64,000 nucleotides of DNA from Limnanthes douglasii subsp. nivea (GCA_036936605.1 JAUPFV010000005.1:234823770-234887769); one strand, 5' to 3'; shown: positions 44,493-56,547, numbered from the stretch's first letter. Notes: a model not told the origin generated them from the letters alone. A program made the numbers and translations.

Positions 44493-47228
44493 ATGGCCGA
44501 GCAACACCACCACCATAACCACCGTCCTAACCGCATCACTGTGCCACCGCGAACCACCACTATCTCTACAAGAAACTATTCTCCATACCCCTTACTTTCC
44601 ACCACCCCAACTCCAACTCCATCAAAATCCCGCCTCTCCTCCCTGTCGATCTCTTCCTTCAAATCCAACAACAACAGATCCTCTGTTTCTTTTCTCTTCC
44701 TCCTCCTTTTCTCTCTTCGTTCCTTTTACTCTCTCCTCCCATTCCTCCGTTCATCTCCTTCTTTCTCTCTCTTTCCTTTCTCATTTCTCGTATCTCTCCT
44801 CTCTTTCCTCCTCTCCCTCCCCTTCTCTTTATCTTCTAAATCCAAAACCTACCCTTTCTTCCAACGGAAGCAGAACCAACCCATTCTGTCTCTCTCCTCG
44901 ATTTCATCGTCGCAACGCAATCTCTTGCTCGTTAAATCACTCCTCTTGGCAATTGTCTTCCTTCTACGTTTTCAGGCTATCCGGTACTGTGGTGCGGCGG
45001 CGATGATTCTGGCGGAGCTGTCAGGAAACGCCGCCGCGCGGTTCGTGGCTGAGTCGCGGAAAAGGGAGTTGAGTGATCGGACACTGAATCGGTTTTCCAA
45101 GGTTCGTGGATTTTGTGTTTTGTTTGTTGGCTTGTTCCTTTTATCGATTAGCTGGGATAGGATTGATTGTTTTCCATTTTCGACTTCCACTGTAGAAAAA
45201 GTTGGATTTTCTGTGTTTCCTAAAGAAAATTGTTTCAGGATTTTGCCTATGTTGCTTCCCTTTCTTTCTGGGTTTTTAGGCTCTTATGAGAAAATATCAA
45301 TGAATTGGGGAACTGTTAGACAACTGGGTCGGAAACGGGTACGGTTGATCTCTCTGTTCTACACCACATTGTTACTTTTCATTCCTGCTGTTCTGAGTGT
45401 GGTGTTCTTTGAGAGTGATGAAGATGGTTTTTCCCTTGCTAATTTAGGATGGCCTTTAGCCAATACAGTCATTTTTGGGGTTCTGTTAGGTGAAAATTAC
45501 ACTGATGACAAGTTAATGAGCTCCAAAGATTTTCGAAAGGAGCTTTTTGTCACTTTCGTTTGTACTATTGTGTTGGAGCTCTTTTATTTTCCCGAGCTTT
45601 CGCTTTGGGGATTACTGTTGTGTGGATTCTTGCTGTATGTTGCTGTTTGGGATTTGGATTCTGTTTATTCTAAGTATCCAGAAGGGGAGTTGATATCGTC
45701 TGAGGAATCAGTTACTGCTGTGTTTATGAAGCCTATTCGTCACATTTTGAGTGAGAGGAAATCTCGTAAAATCGCGCTTTTTCTCTTGATTAATACTGCG
45801 TACATGGTTGTGGAGTTCTTTGCTGGTTTTATGAGCAATAGTCTTGGGTTGATTTCAGATGCATGTCACATGCTGTTCGATTGTGCTGCTCTGGCTATAG
45901 GGTTATATGCTTCTTATATTTCACGATTTCCTGCAAATCACCAGTTTAATTATGGTAGAGGAAGATTTGAGGTTTTGTCTGGGTATGTCAATGCAGTATT
46001 TCTTGTTCTCGTTGGAGCTTTGATTGTTTTGGAGTCAATCGAGAGAATTTTGGATCCTCAAGAAATATCTACTAATAGTGTGTTGAGCGTTTCGATTGGA
46101 GGCTTAGTTGTGAATGTGGTTGGTTTAATCTTCTTTCACGAGGAACATCATCATGCTCATGGTGGTTCAGGATGCTCGCATTCACATTCACATTCCGATT
46201 CTCACTCGCAGTCTCATCACCATTGCGACAATAATGGACATGATCATCAAGATTGTAGTAAGCAGCAGACAGGAATTGCTGTTCTTCACGACTCTCATGG
46301 GAAATCGTGTGATTTGAAAGTTGGAGATATCACACACGAGTGTTCTAGTCTCCATGACCACAGCCACGTGTACCCACATGACCACAGCCACGTGCACCCG
46401 CATGACCACAGCCACGTGCATCCGCATGACCACAGCCACGTGCACCCCGATGAGCATAGCCACGTGCACCCCGGTGCCCATAACCACGCGCACCCCGATG
46501 AGCATAGCCACGCGCACCCCCATAACCATAGCCATGGTCATCACCATGACCACATGCACCCTCATGACGAGGATCACATTCACCAACATAACCTTGATCG
46601 CCAAGGCCATTTGCATCATCAACATGGTTGCACCAGCCCAAGTCTGGGCAAGACCCTAACAGATTCCGGTTCAAATGGTCAAGGCACCCATCTAAGTCAC
46701 AATTTGGACTGTGGAAGTCATACTTCCTCCACGAAAAATAAACCACCATCTGACATAAAAGAAGCTCAAAAGCATGAGCATCGGCACATTGACCACAACA
46801 TGGAAGGAATATTTTTGCATGTTCTAGCAGACACCCTTGGAAGCGTAGGAGTTGTTATATCAACCCTTTTAATAAAGTACAAAGGGTGGGTAGTTGCCGA
46901 TCCTGCTTGCTCGATATTCATATCTCTTTTGATTGTATCTTCAGTCATCCCATTACTCAGGAACTCTGCAGAAATTTTACTCCAGAGAGTTCCTAGGGCG
47001 CATGATCAGGATCTCAGAAAAGCTATAAAGAGAATTCTGAAAGTAAAAGGAGTATGTGCGATTCAGAAGCTGCACGTTTGGAGTTTCACAAACACAGATG
47101 TGGTAGGAACTCTACATCTTCTTATATCAGCCGAGACTGACAAGCATTCCACAAAGGCGCAGGTCTCTGATATGCTACACCATGCCGGAGTAAAGGATTT
47201 GACTTTACAGGTTGAATGTGTCAGATAG
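44493..47228 (+). CDS. MTP12: Cation diffusion facilitator zinc transporter, MTP12/ZnT5 class, 911 aa
   Basis: Single-exon, intact. The start is chosen at 44493 because CCACCATGG is an excellent plant context; the frame extends upstream only from a TTG. The N-terminus (MAEQHHHHNHRPN, then Ser/Pro-rich) leads into a long hydrophobic part (about residues 50-430) with many membrane segments, the extra N-terminal domain of the ZnT5/MTP12 class. The CDF core follows: SNSLGLISDACHMLFD (H459 and D463 of the TM2 HxxxD zinc site) and FLHVLADTLGSVGVV (H776 and D780 of the TM5 HxxxD site). Between them is a His-rich loop (about residues 555-745) with repeated DHSHVHPH. In Arabidopsis MTP12 works with MTP5 to load zinc into the Golgi; the same role is inferred. 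It is the only intact gene in the window, and it lies between a retrotransposon and a LINE. Confidence 0.93.
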   Translation: MAEQHHHHNHRPNRITVPPRTTTISTRNYSPYPLLSTTPTPTPSKSRLSSLSISSFKSNNNRSSVSFLFLLLFSLRSFYSLLPFLRSSPSFSLFPFSFLVSLLSFLLSLPFSLSSKSKTYPFFQRKQNQPILSLSSISSSQRNLLLVKSLLLAIVFLLRFQAIRYCGAAAMILAELSGNAAARFVAESRKRELSDRTLNRFSKVRGFCVLFVGLFLLSISWDRIDCFPFSTSTVEKVGFSVFPKENCFRILPMLLPFLSGFLGSYEKISMNWGTVRQLGRKRVRLISLFYTTLLLFIPAVLSVVFFESDEDGFSLANLGWPLANTVIFGVLLGENYTDDKLMSSKDFRKELFVTFVCTIVLELFYFPELSLWGLLLCGFLLYVAVWDLDSVYSKYPEGELISSEESVTAVFMKPIRHILSERKSRKIALFLLINTAYMVVEFFAGFMSNSLGLISDACHMLFDCAALAIGLYASYISRFPANHQFNYGRGRFEVLSGYVNAVFLVLVGALIVLESIERILDPQEISTNSVLSVSIGGLVVNVVGLIFFHEEHHHAHGGSGCSHSHSHSDSHSQSHHHCDNNGHDHQDCSKQQTGIAVLHDSHGKSCDLKVGDITHECSSLHDHSHVYPHDHSHVHPHDHSHVHPHDHSHVHPDEHSHVHPGAHNHAHPDEHSHAHPHNHSHGHHHDHMHPHDEDHIHQHNLDRQGHLHHQHGCTSPSLGKTLTDSGSNGQGTHLSHNLDCGSHTSSTKNKPPSDIKEAQKHEHRHIDHNMEGIFLHVLADTLGSVGVVISTLLIKYKGWVVADPACSIFISLLIVSSVIPLLRNSAEILLQRVPRAHDQDLRKAIKRILKVKGVCAIQKLHVWSFTNTDVVGTLHLLISAETDKHSTKAQVSDMLHHAGVKDLTLQVECVR
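46356..46535 (+). repeat. In-frame 24-bp minisatellite encoding DHSHVHPH
   Basis: Seven or so 24-bp units (GACCACAGCCACGTGCACCC plus four bases) follow each other inside the His-rich cytosolic loop of the zinc transporter. Units nearest the start are almost identical; later ones drift (DEHSHVHP, GAHNHAHP, DEHSHAHP). Each early unit contains the palindrome CACGTG. Being a multiple of three, copy-number change would lengthen or shorten the zinc-binding loop without a frameshift. Confidence 0.9.
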
Positions 47229-47951
47229 TTCGGTACAAGGACAATCGACAATAGAAAAAACATGATATCGAGTCACTTGTCATGAGTGCAGTTCATCACC
47301 ACAACTGTAAGAGTTTATGCAGCAACTTCTCATCCAAAAGTTGATCGAAACCTTAACCATGCTTAGTGAAGCATTTTGAATATTAACATATAGGATAAAA
47401 GAAAGATGCAAAAAGATAATACCATTGTTCGTTCGTGATATACAACTCTTTTGCTTTTTTCAGTATACACAGAACTCAGAAGGTAACCTTTGTTAGTGCT
47501 TTATTCTTACTATTTGCTTACTGCGCTCTTATCTTCTTGTAAACAACTTGGTGTTAGCCCGAAACTCGCCTTCTTAGTTGAAAGAAATATATATAGATAC
47601 TTGTTCATACTAGTGGAAATAATTAATATTTATTAAAATATATAATTTAATACACCTGTATGATTGATTTGTGGGAATTGTTTGTAAGTAAACGCCTTTG
47701 CCCTATTTGAGAAGTTATACTCTCGTCAGGCATGTAATTAGTGATGATACATATTTAAGGGTGTCAGCTATAAGAAAGAATTACTTTACTACGAAGTATT
47801 AAATTTTATTTTACTATTATTATTCGTAAATACCATTATAAATTATAGTATTATGATTTATTGATATGGGAGAAAAAAGAAACTTTTTGGAAAAAAAATT
47901 TCTCTTTGTTTGCTAGCTTTCTCTTCTTCCTTAGCTCCCTGAATCCTTGCC
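47229..47951 (+). other. 3' flank of the transporter gene and 5' leader of LINE 1
   Basis: No further coding sequence. The first few hundred bases are presumably 3' UTR. The stretch from about 47870 to 47951 (CT-rich, ends in GCCATGG) is the probable 5' UTR of the LINE. Confidence 0.5.
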
Positions 47952-49320
47952 ATGGATTCTAATACAAACAAACTTCCAATTCCTGAAAAGTTTCCGACTC
48001 TTCACAATGAAATCGGATCTTCAAACGCTAAGAAATCCTATGCAGAAACTGTCAGACAGTCCATCTCAAACTCAGATCATAGCCTTGAACTCAAGCCTGA
48101 TTTTTTATAAAGAAACGGATGATCATTTCACAATACAATATTCGAAAGAGGTTAAAAAAATTTTGCTTGAAAAATCATCTACTACAATCATTGGTAAGTT
48201 CAGTGAAGGTATCCCAAGAAAAGGTGTGCTAGAAGGATTCCTACAAACCTTCAAATTCAAAGGATCTTACAAGTTCACCAGCTTCGACTCGAGGCATGTT
48301 TTTATTGAATTTCATAGTAAAGAAGATGTTAGCAACATTTGGTCCAAAAATATTTGGAACATAGAAGGAAAGACCATGAGAATCCTAAGATGGGATTCTG
48401 AATTCAACAAAAAAATTGAGAGCCCAAGGTCTTTGGTGTGGATTCGTCTTGAAAGGGTTCCTGAATTCATGTACAATAAATCGATTATACATAACCTGGC
48501 TTCATCAATCGGTACTACTTACAAAGTAATTGTTCCTGAAAACAAGGCTGCTATGAATGCTTGCTTTGCCCATGTTGAGATTGATGTATCCAGAAGATTA
48601 AAATACAGATTATGGACTGGTTTTGGGTCTAACGATGGCTGTTGGATCAACATAAGCTACAAAAATGTGCCACCATATTGTAACGCCTGTTATCATATGG
48701 GTCATAAAGAGGAAGATTGTAAAAAGATTGAAATGAAAAATCAGCAAAATAAAGAAGATGAGAAGACTGAAAATCATGAAGAAAGTGTAAAGGATAATGC
48801 TAAGGTCAGCAAGAAAGAGTTAAGAAGAGCATCAATAAATGAATTTAATGACAAAGATGTTACTGAAAAAGAAGAAACTCTTTAGGAGCCAAGAACGTCT
48901 CTTAATAGTTTTAGTAACATTCGAACCTTTAGCAAGGTTTATAGAAGAAAGTTGAAATATGTTATAACAACCAAGGATAAAGATCTTGAGGCAAAAGAAG
49001 ATATAAGTGCTAACTGTGGTCAAAACAACGATTCTGGTGAAAACAATATGGAAGTTATTGAAGCATTGCATAGGATTGATCAAGATTTTGCTCAAAGCAA
49101 CCTGTAGTTTGAAGAAAATAATATGATTGAAAACATGAGCAGCTGTGAAAACTCCCCCATAAACCCTTCCTACAATAGTGGCTTTGGTACCATCATAAGT
49201 GGAAAGCTAAAATCTGAAATGAAAAGAAGAAAATCCAAGAAGTTTACCATCAATTCTCTGTCCAAGAAAGGAGAAAAATCGAAACACAAATATCTATCAG
49301 ATAATGATAAAGATAACTAA
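47952..49320 (+). pseudogene. LINE 1 ORF1: DUF4283 and zinc-knuckle protein
   Basis: ATG 47952 (context GCCATGG) gives MDSNTNKLPIPEKFPTLHNE and KKSYAETVRQ, the usual opening of plant L1 ORF1. A T-run at 48098-48103 carries one extra T; downstream the neighbouring frame continues YKETDDHFTI, then the DUF4283 domain (GKFSEGIPRKGVLEGFLQTF; FIEFHSKEDVSNIWSKNIWN; SLVWIRLERVPEF) and a CCHC knuckle CNACYHMGHKEEDC. The C-terminal part is Lys/Glu-rich with stops at 48883 and 49105. ORF1 proteins bind LINE RNA. The final stop overlaps the ORF2 ATG by 17 nt. Confidence 0.85.
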
Positions 49321-52300
49321 CTGGAATGCAAGAGGCATGAATAATAAGCTTACTTTGAGAAGGCTCCTTTCGATCATCAAAGATAACAAATCAAAAATTG
49401 TGTCCATTCAAGAGCCCATGGCTGATTCTAGTAAGATGGATGGTGTGTCTAGTGTTCTTGGCTTCAAAAAATCTATTTCAAACTGCTCCAATAAGGTTTG
49501 GATCTTCTGGAATGAGGATGTTGAAGTTAGTATCCTTAATGATCATGATCAGCTTCTTCACATGGATGTTTCTTATCCTGGTTGTGATGCAATGTTCAAT
49601 TTTTTTTGTTGTCTATGCTAAGAGTCATCGTTTGCTTAGAGTTTATCTTTGGAATCAGATGAGAATGGTGGCTTCTGATGAGACCCCTTGGATCATTACA
49701 GGAGATTTTAATGTCATCACATGTTCTGAGGATCAGATTGGATGTTCTACTTATGATCATGCCAGTACTAATGACTTCAATGAAGCTATAAGACAGTGTA
49801 ATCTAGAAGATGTAGGGTACATTGGCTCGAGATACACTTGGAATAGAGGCACTCGTCAAATGAGTTGTGGATCAACACTTTCAAGGAAACCCAGGTGTAT
49901 CACATGGTCAGAACATGTTCTGACCATGCTCCCTTTTTAATTCAGTCTAGCTTTACTTCTAATTATATCAATTGTAAGAAAAGTTTCAAATTTGTTAATG
50001 CTTGGACTAATGATGATAGTTTCTTGAGCACTGTTAAGCAGAATTGGAACTTGGCTTGCAAGGGTAACCAGGGACAGGTTTTTTGGTATAAGCTGAGGAG
50101 ACTTAAAAGTTGCTTAAAGAAATGGAATTCTAATACTTTTGGCAACATTTTCAGTAAGGTTGAGGAGACTGCTGAAGTTGTCAAGAGAATGGAAAACATT
50201 CAACTTGAAACAAATACCAATGTCTCTAAGGCTGATTTCTCTAAAGCTAACAACATGTACTTGAAAGCCCTCAGAAATGAAGAGAGCTTCTGGCATAAAA
50301 AATGTTATAATGGTTGGCTTAGAGATGGTGATGGTAACACCAAGCTCTACCATGCGTATGTGTCAAAGAAAATAAGACGTAACATCATAAAATGGATCAA
50401 AGACAAAGGGGTTTGGATTGATAATCCTACTGATATAGCTAATTCTGCTGAATGTTTTTTCAAATCTATGTTATCTTCTAACTCTTACACTAACAGAAAT
50501 GAGGAAGTCTTCTTAATGCAGGATGAGATCTTTAACAACATCTAAAACCTTGTTAAAGAGGAGGATAATGACTCCATTATCAGGCAAACCAGTAAAGATG
50601 AAGTTTGGAGTATAATTGCAAAAATGAAAACTGACAGTGCAGCAGGGCTTGATGGCTTCAATATATTCTTCTTTAAATCTTGTTGGTCAATTATTAACAT
50701 GGACCTTTGTAATGCTTTTAACTTCTATCTTTCAGGCAACAACATACCAAGTGGTTTTTTTGCTACTGGTCTTTGCATAATACCTAAAAGCTCTAATCCA
50801 ACAGAGTGGAACAACTTCAGACCGATAAGTCTATGTACCATGTTTAATAGAATATTTTCAAACCTTATTAAATCTAGATTATCAATTATCTTGACTAACA
50901 TTATATCTAAGATGCAGGGAGCCTTTGTAAAAGGCAGGCTTATACATGAAAACATCTTAATCACTAAGGAATTGATTCATGATATTGATAAAAAGCCTAA
51001 AGCTGGAAATGCTATCATACAACTTGATATGTCTAAAGCATTTGATAAGTTATCTCATGCATTCATCCTAAAAGTTCTAGCATGCTTTGGCTTCTCTGAA
51101 CATTGTATTGACTTAATAAAGAATATGATTACAAATGTTCATATTTCTGTTCTCATTAATGGCTTTATAAATGGTTACTTTAAGAAAAATAAAGGTCTAA
51201 GGCAAGGAGACCCTTTGTCTCCTAGCCTGTTTATCCTTGCTGAAGAGGTTTCTCTTAGAGGGATTTACAATATTTTTTTAAATAATAAATATCTTCTCGC
51301 TTCTAGGTCTAACTTCCTGGTGCCCTGCCTACCCTTTGCAGATGATGTTTTGATCTTCACAAACTGCAAGACTAGTTCCATTGAGCTGCTAAGCAATCTG
51401 TCGGATAAGTATCAACTTATCTCTGGCCAATCTGTTAACAAGGAAAAAACGAAGTTGATTATATCTAGAAGAGCTAATCAATCAATTACAAACAACATCA
51501 AGATTAAAGCAGGTTTCAATACTGACACTTTACCATTCAAATACTTGGGAATAACTATTGCAAGAAACAATAGAGGGAAGTTTTTCTCTACTCTTCTTGA
51601 CAAAATTCAGGATAAAATAGTAGATTGGGACCTTAAGAACTTGTCCTTTGAGGGCAGGTTAACATTAATTACTAATGTTTTAATGCCAATTATTCATTAT
51701 TAGATGCAAAACACCATTGTCCCTAATAATATCATCAAGAAAATAGAGTCTTATTTTAACAGATTCCTGTGGAGATCTAACTATAATGTTAAGGCCATCC
51801 ACTGGTCTAACTTGAATCATCTTTGCAAACCCTTTGATGAGGGTGGCTTAAACATTAAATGCCTATATGATATTCAACTAGCATTCTCTCATAAGATGTG
51901 GTATATTTTCAGGAATAACAATAGCCTATGGGCCTCAATGATGTACAAGACATACTGCACTGATTCTCATGCCCTCAGAGCTAAATGCAAAACTACTGAC
52001 TCAACTGTATGGAAAAGACTTGGACAAGGTTGCATGGACTTTTGGTTAGAAGATTGGCATGACAAACCTCCAATGATAAGTGATACTAACTCTTATAACT
52101 GGTATTTAAAAGCTAGTGTAAACTCTTTTTGGAAAAACAATAGATGGGATTACAATGTTTTACACAATATATTGCCTAATGATAGAGTCAATCACATTTC
52201 AAAATACAAAATTGAAACTACTAAACTTGATAAAATAATCTGGAAGCTTTCAAATAACCAGGAGTTTGAAACTAAGTCTACTTGGGAAAGTATTAGAACC

Positions 52301-53301
52301 ACTTATACCAAGTCAGGCATGTTTTTCAGAATATGGAGTCCTGCAATACCTAAAAAATACTCTTTTTATGCTGGAAACTCTTAAAAAGTTACATTCCTAT
52401 ATATAGTATTATTCTGAAAAGACATACCAGTATGGCCTCAAAGTGCCAATTCTGTAATAACTGTGAAGAGAAAAACCATCTCTTCGTAAGTTGTTGCTTT
52501 GCTTGGCCTCTTTGGAACTATTTTAGTTGTCTTTTCAAGATCAATATTGGAAGACATATGGTCTTTTCTCATGTATTGCACTCCTGGTTTTGGTTCTCAA
52601 AAGGCGAAAGACATATAACTCACATCATTCCTCAAGTTATATGCTGGTTAATCTGGTGAAACAGGAACTTGTCAAAGTTTTTTGGATCTCCTGATTCTGT
52701 CAAAAAGGCTATTGACAGAATCACTTATATTATTAAGAGCATGGATATGGCTAATATGTTATCAAACAAACTTTGGACTAATGCTTATCATGCTGGTGTA
52801 TCTCTAGGTTGTAACTCAGTTAAAAATAGCAGAGAAGCTACACGATACCTGAAATGGATAGCCCAAAATCCAGAAAGAATGTAGCTGAATGTTGATAGCT
52901 CGTGCAACAAGCTTGGAGAATCTAGCACTGGTGTCTTGATTCGCAATTCTGAAGGTGACATTCTTCTGGGTTCTGGCACTCTTCTGGGTAAATTGAATCC
53001 CTTTTTTGTCGAAATCAGTGCCTTAATCGAGGGTCTGATTAAATGCAAGCAAAATCAATGGTTTGAAGTTGATGTAGAATCAGATAATCTGGTACCTGAA
53101 AGATTCAATGGAAATATGCAGAGCCTTAATCCATTCAAAGATGTCGATCAGACATATATCTCGAATCCAAAATCAATGTGTCGATTGGATCGCCAAAAAC
53201 GGATCAAAACTAATAAAAGCCTTCATTTTGTTGATCCTCCTGATGAGCTTAGATCTATAGCTTTACTGGAGAGTTTGGGGCTTGGATTTGTTACCTGCTA
53301 G
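49304..53301 (+). pseudogene. LINE 1 ORF2: endonuclease, RT, zinc-binding domain, RNase H
   Basis: ATG 49304 starts MIKITNWNARGMNNKLTLRR, the AP-type endonuclease (IVSIQEPMAD, WIITGDFNVI, CSDHAPFL). An extra T in the T8 run near 49600 and a shift near 49865 split it. RT follows at about 50550-51703: AAGLDGFNIFFFKSCW, IQLDMSKAFDKLSHAFI, KGLRQGDPLSPSLFIL and catalytic FADD. TAA at 50543 and TAG at 51701 interrupt. The zinc-binding domain is at 52250-52660 (CQFCNNCEEKNHLFVSCC). RNase H starts after TAG at 52882 with LNVDSS, then FVEISALIEGL and VESDNL; its last part is degenerate. The catalytic residues seen are intact, so the element died recently. Confidence 0.87.
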
Positions 53302-53344
53302 AAGATTCAAAGTCGAAGAAGTCGATCTGGGGAAGAAGAAGAAA

Positions 53345-53744
53345 AATTTAAATTTTAAGCGCCTTTCAGATTTTGCCCTTTAGTATTTATATTTAGATTG
53401 TTTTTCAATTTTACCCCAAAACATTGTAATTCTGCTCAATTTAGTAATAAATTTCTTTATTTTCCAAAACAAATGTTTGAATAAATCATATAAATACGTG
53501 GTTTTATTTGGCTTTTGTAAGATTTTTTAGTGCCAATGTCCTTGCTTCCAAAAACCAGTTCCCTTTTGTTTCTTATTCGGTTGTTCAAAACTATAACTTT
53601 GGGATGTCAAATGTTTCAATCTTCTAATGGTTGTTTTCATCCATTCTTTGATCAATTAAATTTATCGATTTCATAGAGGAAGGTGAAATCACACCCCCAA
53701 ATAACTCGGCTAATTCAACAAGATCTCTTCCAGGAAATTTAGCC
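53345..53744. other. Junction between LINE 1 and LINE 2
   Basis: AT-rich, no coding sequence. It presumably holds the LINE 1 3' UTR and the LINE 2 5' UTR; a clear A-tail was not identified. Confidence 0.4.
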
Positions 53745-54660
53745 ATGTTCGATTTTGATGTTCCTCTGCTCAGGAATACTTCGCAAGATCATTTTTCCCA
53801 TTGCGATCCCTTAAGAAATATAAATTCTTCTTCTTCAATGATTGGAGACATCGCTAACACTAGAAACACCCCTGCATTTGAAGAAACAAACAAAGTAAAT
53901 GCAAAAATCAGAGAACCGCAAGTATCTAATCATGTGCATCGATCATATGCATATACTCTGAAAACAAAGTTTCAAGATTTCTAGCATAGTAATGTAACAA
54001 TCTCACATAAAATCGACCATTTAGTTATTACTTTCGAGGTCATAGATAAAGATTCTCTGCTCATACTATCAAAACACACGTTAATAGGGAAGTTTGCAAT
54101 TGGCGAACCTTCATTAGAAACTATCAGAAACTTTATGGGAAAATTCAAGTTTTCTAGGAATTACAATCTCTCCTTATAGGACTACAGGTATATCCTTATT
54201 GAATTTGACATTTATGAGGATCTCAAGAAATTCTGGTATAAAAATGTTTGGTCAGTTGGCAACAAAACCACGAGGCTTCTGAAATGGACTCCTCATTTCA
54301 ATCCTAACCAAGAATGTCCAATTACCCCAGTCTGGGCCCTTCCAAACCTCCCCAAATTTATGTTTAACGAATTTACAATAGGTGAAATTGTGAAAACTAT
54401 TGGTTCCCCTCTCCGAATCTGGATTCCTTCAGTTAATAGAGCAAAACAAAACTGTTGCAGAATCTGGTCTGAAATAGACATTTCTAAACCTATAATTCAG
54501 AACCTTTTGATCAAATTTGGTAAGGAAGAAAGCTTATGGGTTAAGATAATCTATGATGCTCATCTTAACTACTGCAACATCTGTTCTCGCATTGGTCATT
54601 CCAAATATGAATGAAAAAAATGCCCAACTACACAAAGCAATGTTACAATGAGCCAAATAC
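53745..54660 (+). pseudogene. LINE 2 ORF1: DUF4283 and broken zinc knuckle
   Basis: ATG 53745 starts MFDFDVPLLRNTSQDHFSHC and leads to HRSYAYTLKTKFQDF, then TAG at 53982. In frame beyond it are the DUF4283 blocks GKFAIGEPSLETIRNFMGKF, LIEFDIYEDLKKFWYKNVWS and VWALPNLPKFMFNEF. The knuckle reads CNICSRIGHSKYE followed by TGA in place of the fourth ligand (Cys TGY to TGA). Related to ORF1 of LINE 1 but clearly another subfamily. Confidence 0.8.
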
Positions 54661-55155
54661 CTTATATCCTAAAGTTGTGAGTGAAGTCATTTCTAAACTG
54701 AAATCTGTTATAGTACACAATGATGATGATTTCAACCATAATGAGGGACCGTAATGCTAATAATACTGATTCTGTTGAGGGAAGTACTTTAAAGACTAAC
54801 CTGGGGAAAGTGAGCTCAACACCTGGAAATCCCCAAGAAACATCTTCAAGATCCAATAATTCAAACTCCATTTCAATGGCCGAGGAATCTTAATTTATCG
54901 AGGCTTTGCACACAATAGACAAAAGAGCCTTTTTTTGCAGAGCAACAACCTCCTAATGGTTCCATATTCCCAACTAAATAGAATGTCGATAGTCTTCCTG
55001 GCTCCCTTGTAACCCAAAAAAAAGACAAAGAAAGTGAATTCATGAAGATCGAAATAAAGAAAAATAAGAAAATTAAAAGTTGGAACACCATTGGTCCCAC
55101 TTCATCTAAACTAATCAAGCTCAAGAGAGCTACCAAACCCTCTTTATCCATAAAA

Positions 55156-56547
55156 ATGACTGTTTCTATTTTGAACTGGAATGTGAGAGGGTTAGGCAAC
55201 AAAGATACAATGAGGAGGCTGAAATATTTAATCAAGTTTATTAAACCTACTTTCATAGCCATCCAAGAACCCATGATTCATCTATCCAACCTTCAAATGG
55301 TATCAAAGAAACTGAAATTCAGTTGCTTCACTGGTAATATAAGTAACAAAATATGGGTCATGTGGCATCAGGATTTCAAAGTGAAGGTGTTACTGAATGA
55401 AGATCAGATTTTGAATTTAAACATTCATCTTCCTTCTCTTGACAAGGATTTCAGAGCCTCTGTTATTTATGCTAAATGTTGAAAAAAACCTCAATATGTC
55501 ACTATAGGATACTCTCAGGTCAATTGATGATCCGTCAAAAGAATGGATCATATTTGGTGTTTTAATACCAGTACAAGCCTTTAAGAATAACTAGCATGCA
55601 CCTCTAATAGCCTAAGAAGCATTGAAGACTTCAACAATGCTATCATAGATTGCAATTTCCAGGATGCTGGATTCAGTGGCTCTAAACTTACCTGGTCTAA
55701 TGGTAGGAAATGGAAACGATTAGATAGAGTGATGTTCAACACCCCCTGGTTGAACTATTTTGATAACACTGTTGTTGCCCAGCTGACTAAAAATTGCTTT
55801 GACCACTCTCTTATTTCTATCTTTATTTCCTCCAACCTTGAAATAATTAAATCTTTATTAAAATTATTAAATATGTGGGTGATGCACCCTGGATTTATGG
55901 AGATGGTGGAAAAGAATTTGGCTGGGGAAATAGATTGAAACCCTTTACAAAGATTCTGGTTCAAGAAAAAAAGGCTAGAAACTAACCTTAAAGACCGGAA
56001 TAAGAAGGTTAATGGGAATGTTTTCCATGCCATTAAGAATTCTGAAAACGAAATCAACTTCATGGAGTCTGCCTACCAATTTTCTCACTCTATTAATAAG
56101 AAATATATTTTTGAAGAGGGCAGAAATACCCATCTATCTTTGCTAGCTAGAGAAGAAGTTTACTGGAGACAGAAATCACATTCTTTGTGGTTGAAGGACA
56201 GTGATAGAATCACTGATACCTACCATAACTTTGTCGAAAAAGGGTTAAGAAGAACGTGATTAATATAATTTGGGATGGTGATTAATGGCTTGAATTCCAT
56301 GAGGATATCAGCAACTGTGTTGTGAACTACTTTCAGTCCCTATTGTCAGCTAATACTAGTGATAATGGGCATGAAGACCTAAGGGATATCATTCATAAGC
56401 TTGTTAAAGATGATGAAAACGCTAAGCTGATGGTTATCCGTGACAATAATGAAATATATGGTATCATTAACTCTCTTAACTCAATTTACGATGCAGGATC
56501 TGATTAATTTAATGGTGAATTTATAAAACATGTTGGTCCATCATCTT
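55156..56547 (+). pseudogene. LINE 2 ORF2: endonuclease and start of RT, truncated
   Basis: ATG 55156 starts MTVSILNWNVRGLGNKDTMR with the endonuclease motif FIAIQEPMIH, broken at 55482. Degenerate endonuclease continues to about 55750. The linker to RT is readable at 55729-56507 (SLLAREEVYWRQKSHSLWLK; NYFQSLLSANTSDNG). The RT lead-in ends as DAGSD-stop-FNGEFIKHVG, matching AAGLDGF of LINE 1, and is then cut by element D. Multiple stops and shifts. Confidence 0.78.

Larger units (their letters stand above)
47952..53345 (+). mobile_element. LINE 1: plant L1-type retrotransposon with RNase H
   Basis: Full coding order ORF1 (DUF4283, CCHC), endonuclease, reverse transcriptase, RT zinc-binding domain, RNase H. 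Damage is light: one extra T in two T-runs and a handful of nonsense changes. A poly-A or similar tail and a target duplication were not recognised, so the outer limits are those of the coding region. Confidence 0.88.
53745..56547 (+). mobile_element. LINE 2: older L1-type element, 3' part missing
   Basis: ORF1, endonuclease and the lead-in to RT are present in order. The sequence stops at 56547, where the LTR of element D begins. The remaining RT, zinc-binding and RNase H portions were not found beyond element D. More stops and shifts than LINE 1. Confidence 0.82.

Noticed and set aside
46188..46749. Three overlapping frames opposite or alongside the His-rich loop (Val/Met-, Gly/Arg- and Thr-rich)
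   Set aside because: They are shadows of the 24-bp coding minisatellite; the repeat has no stops in several frames.
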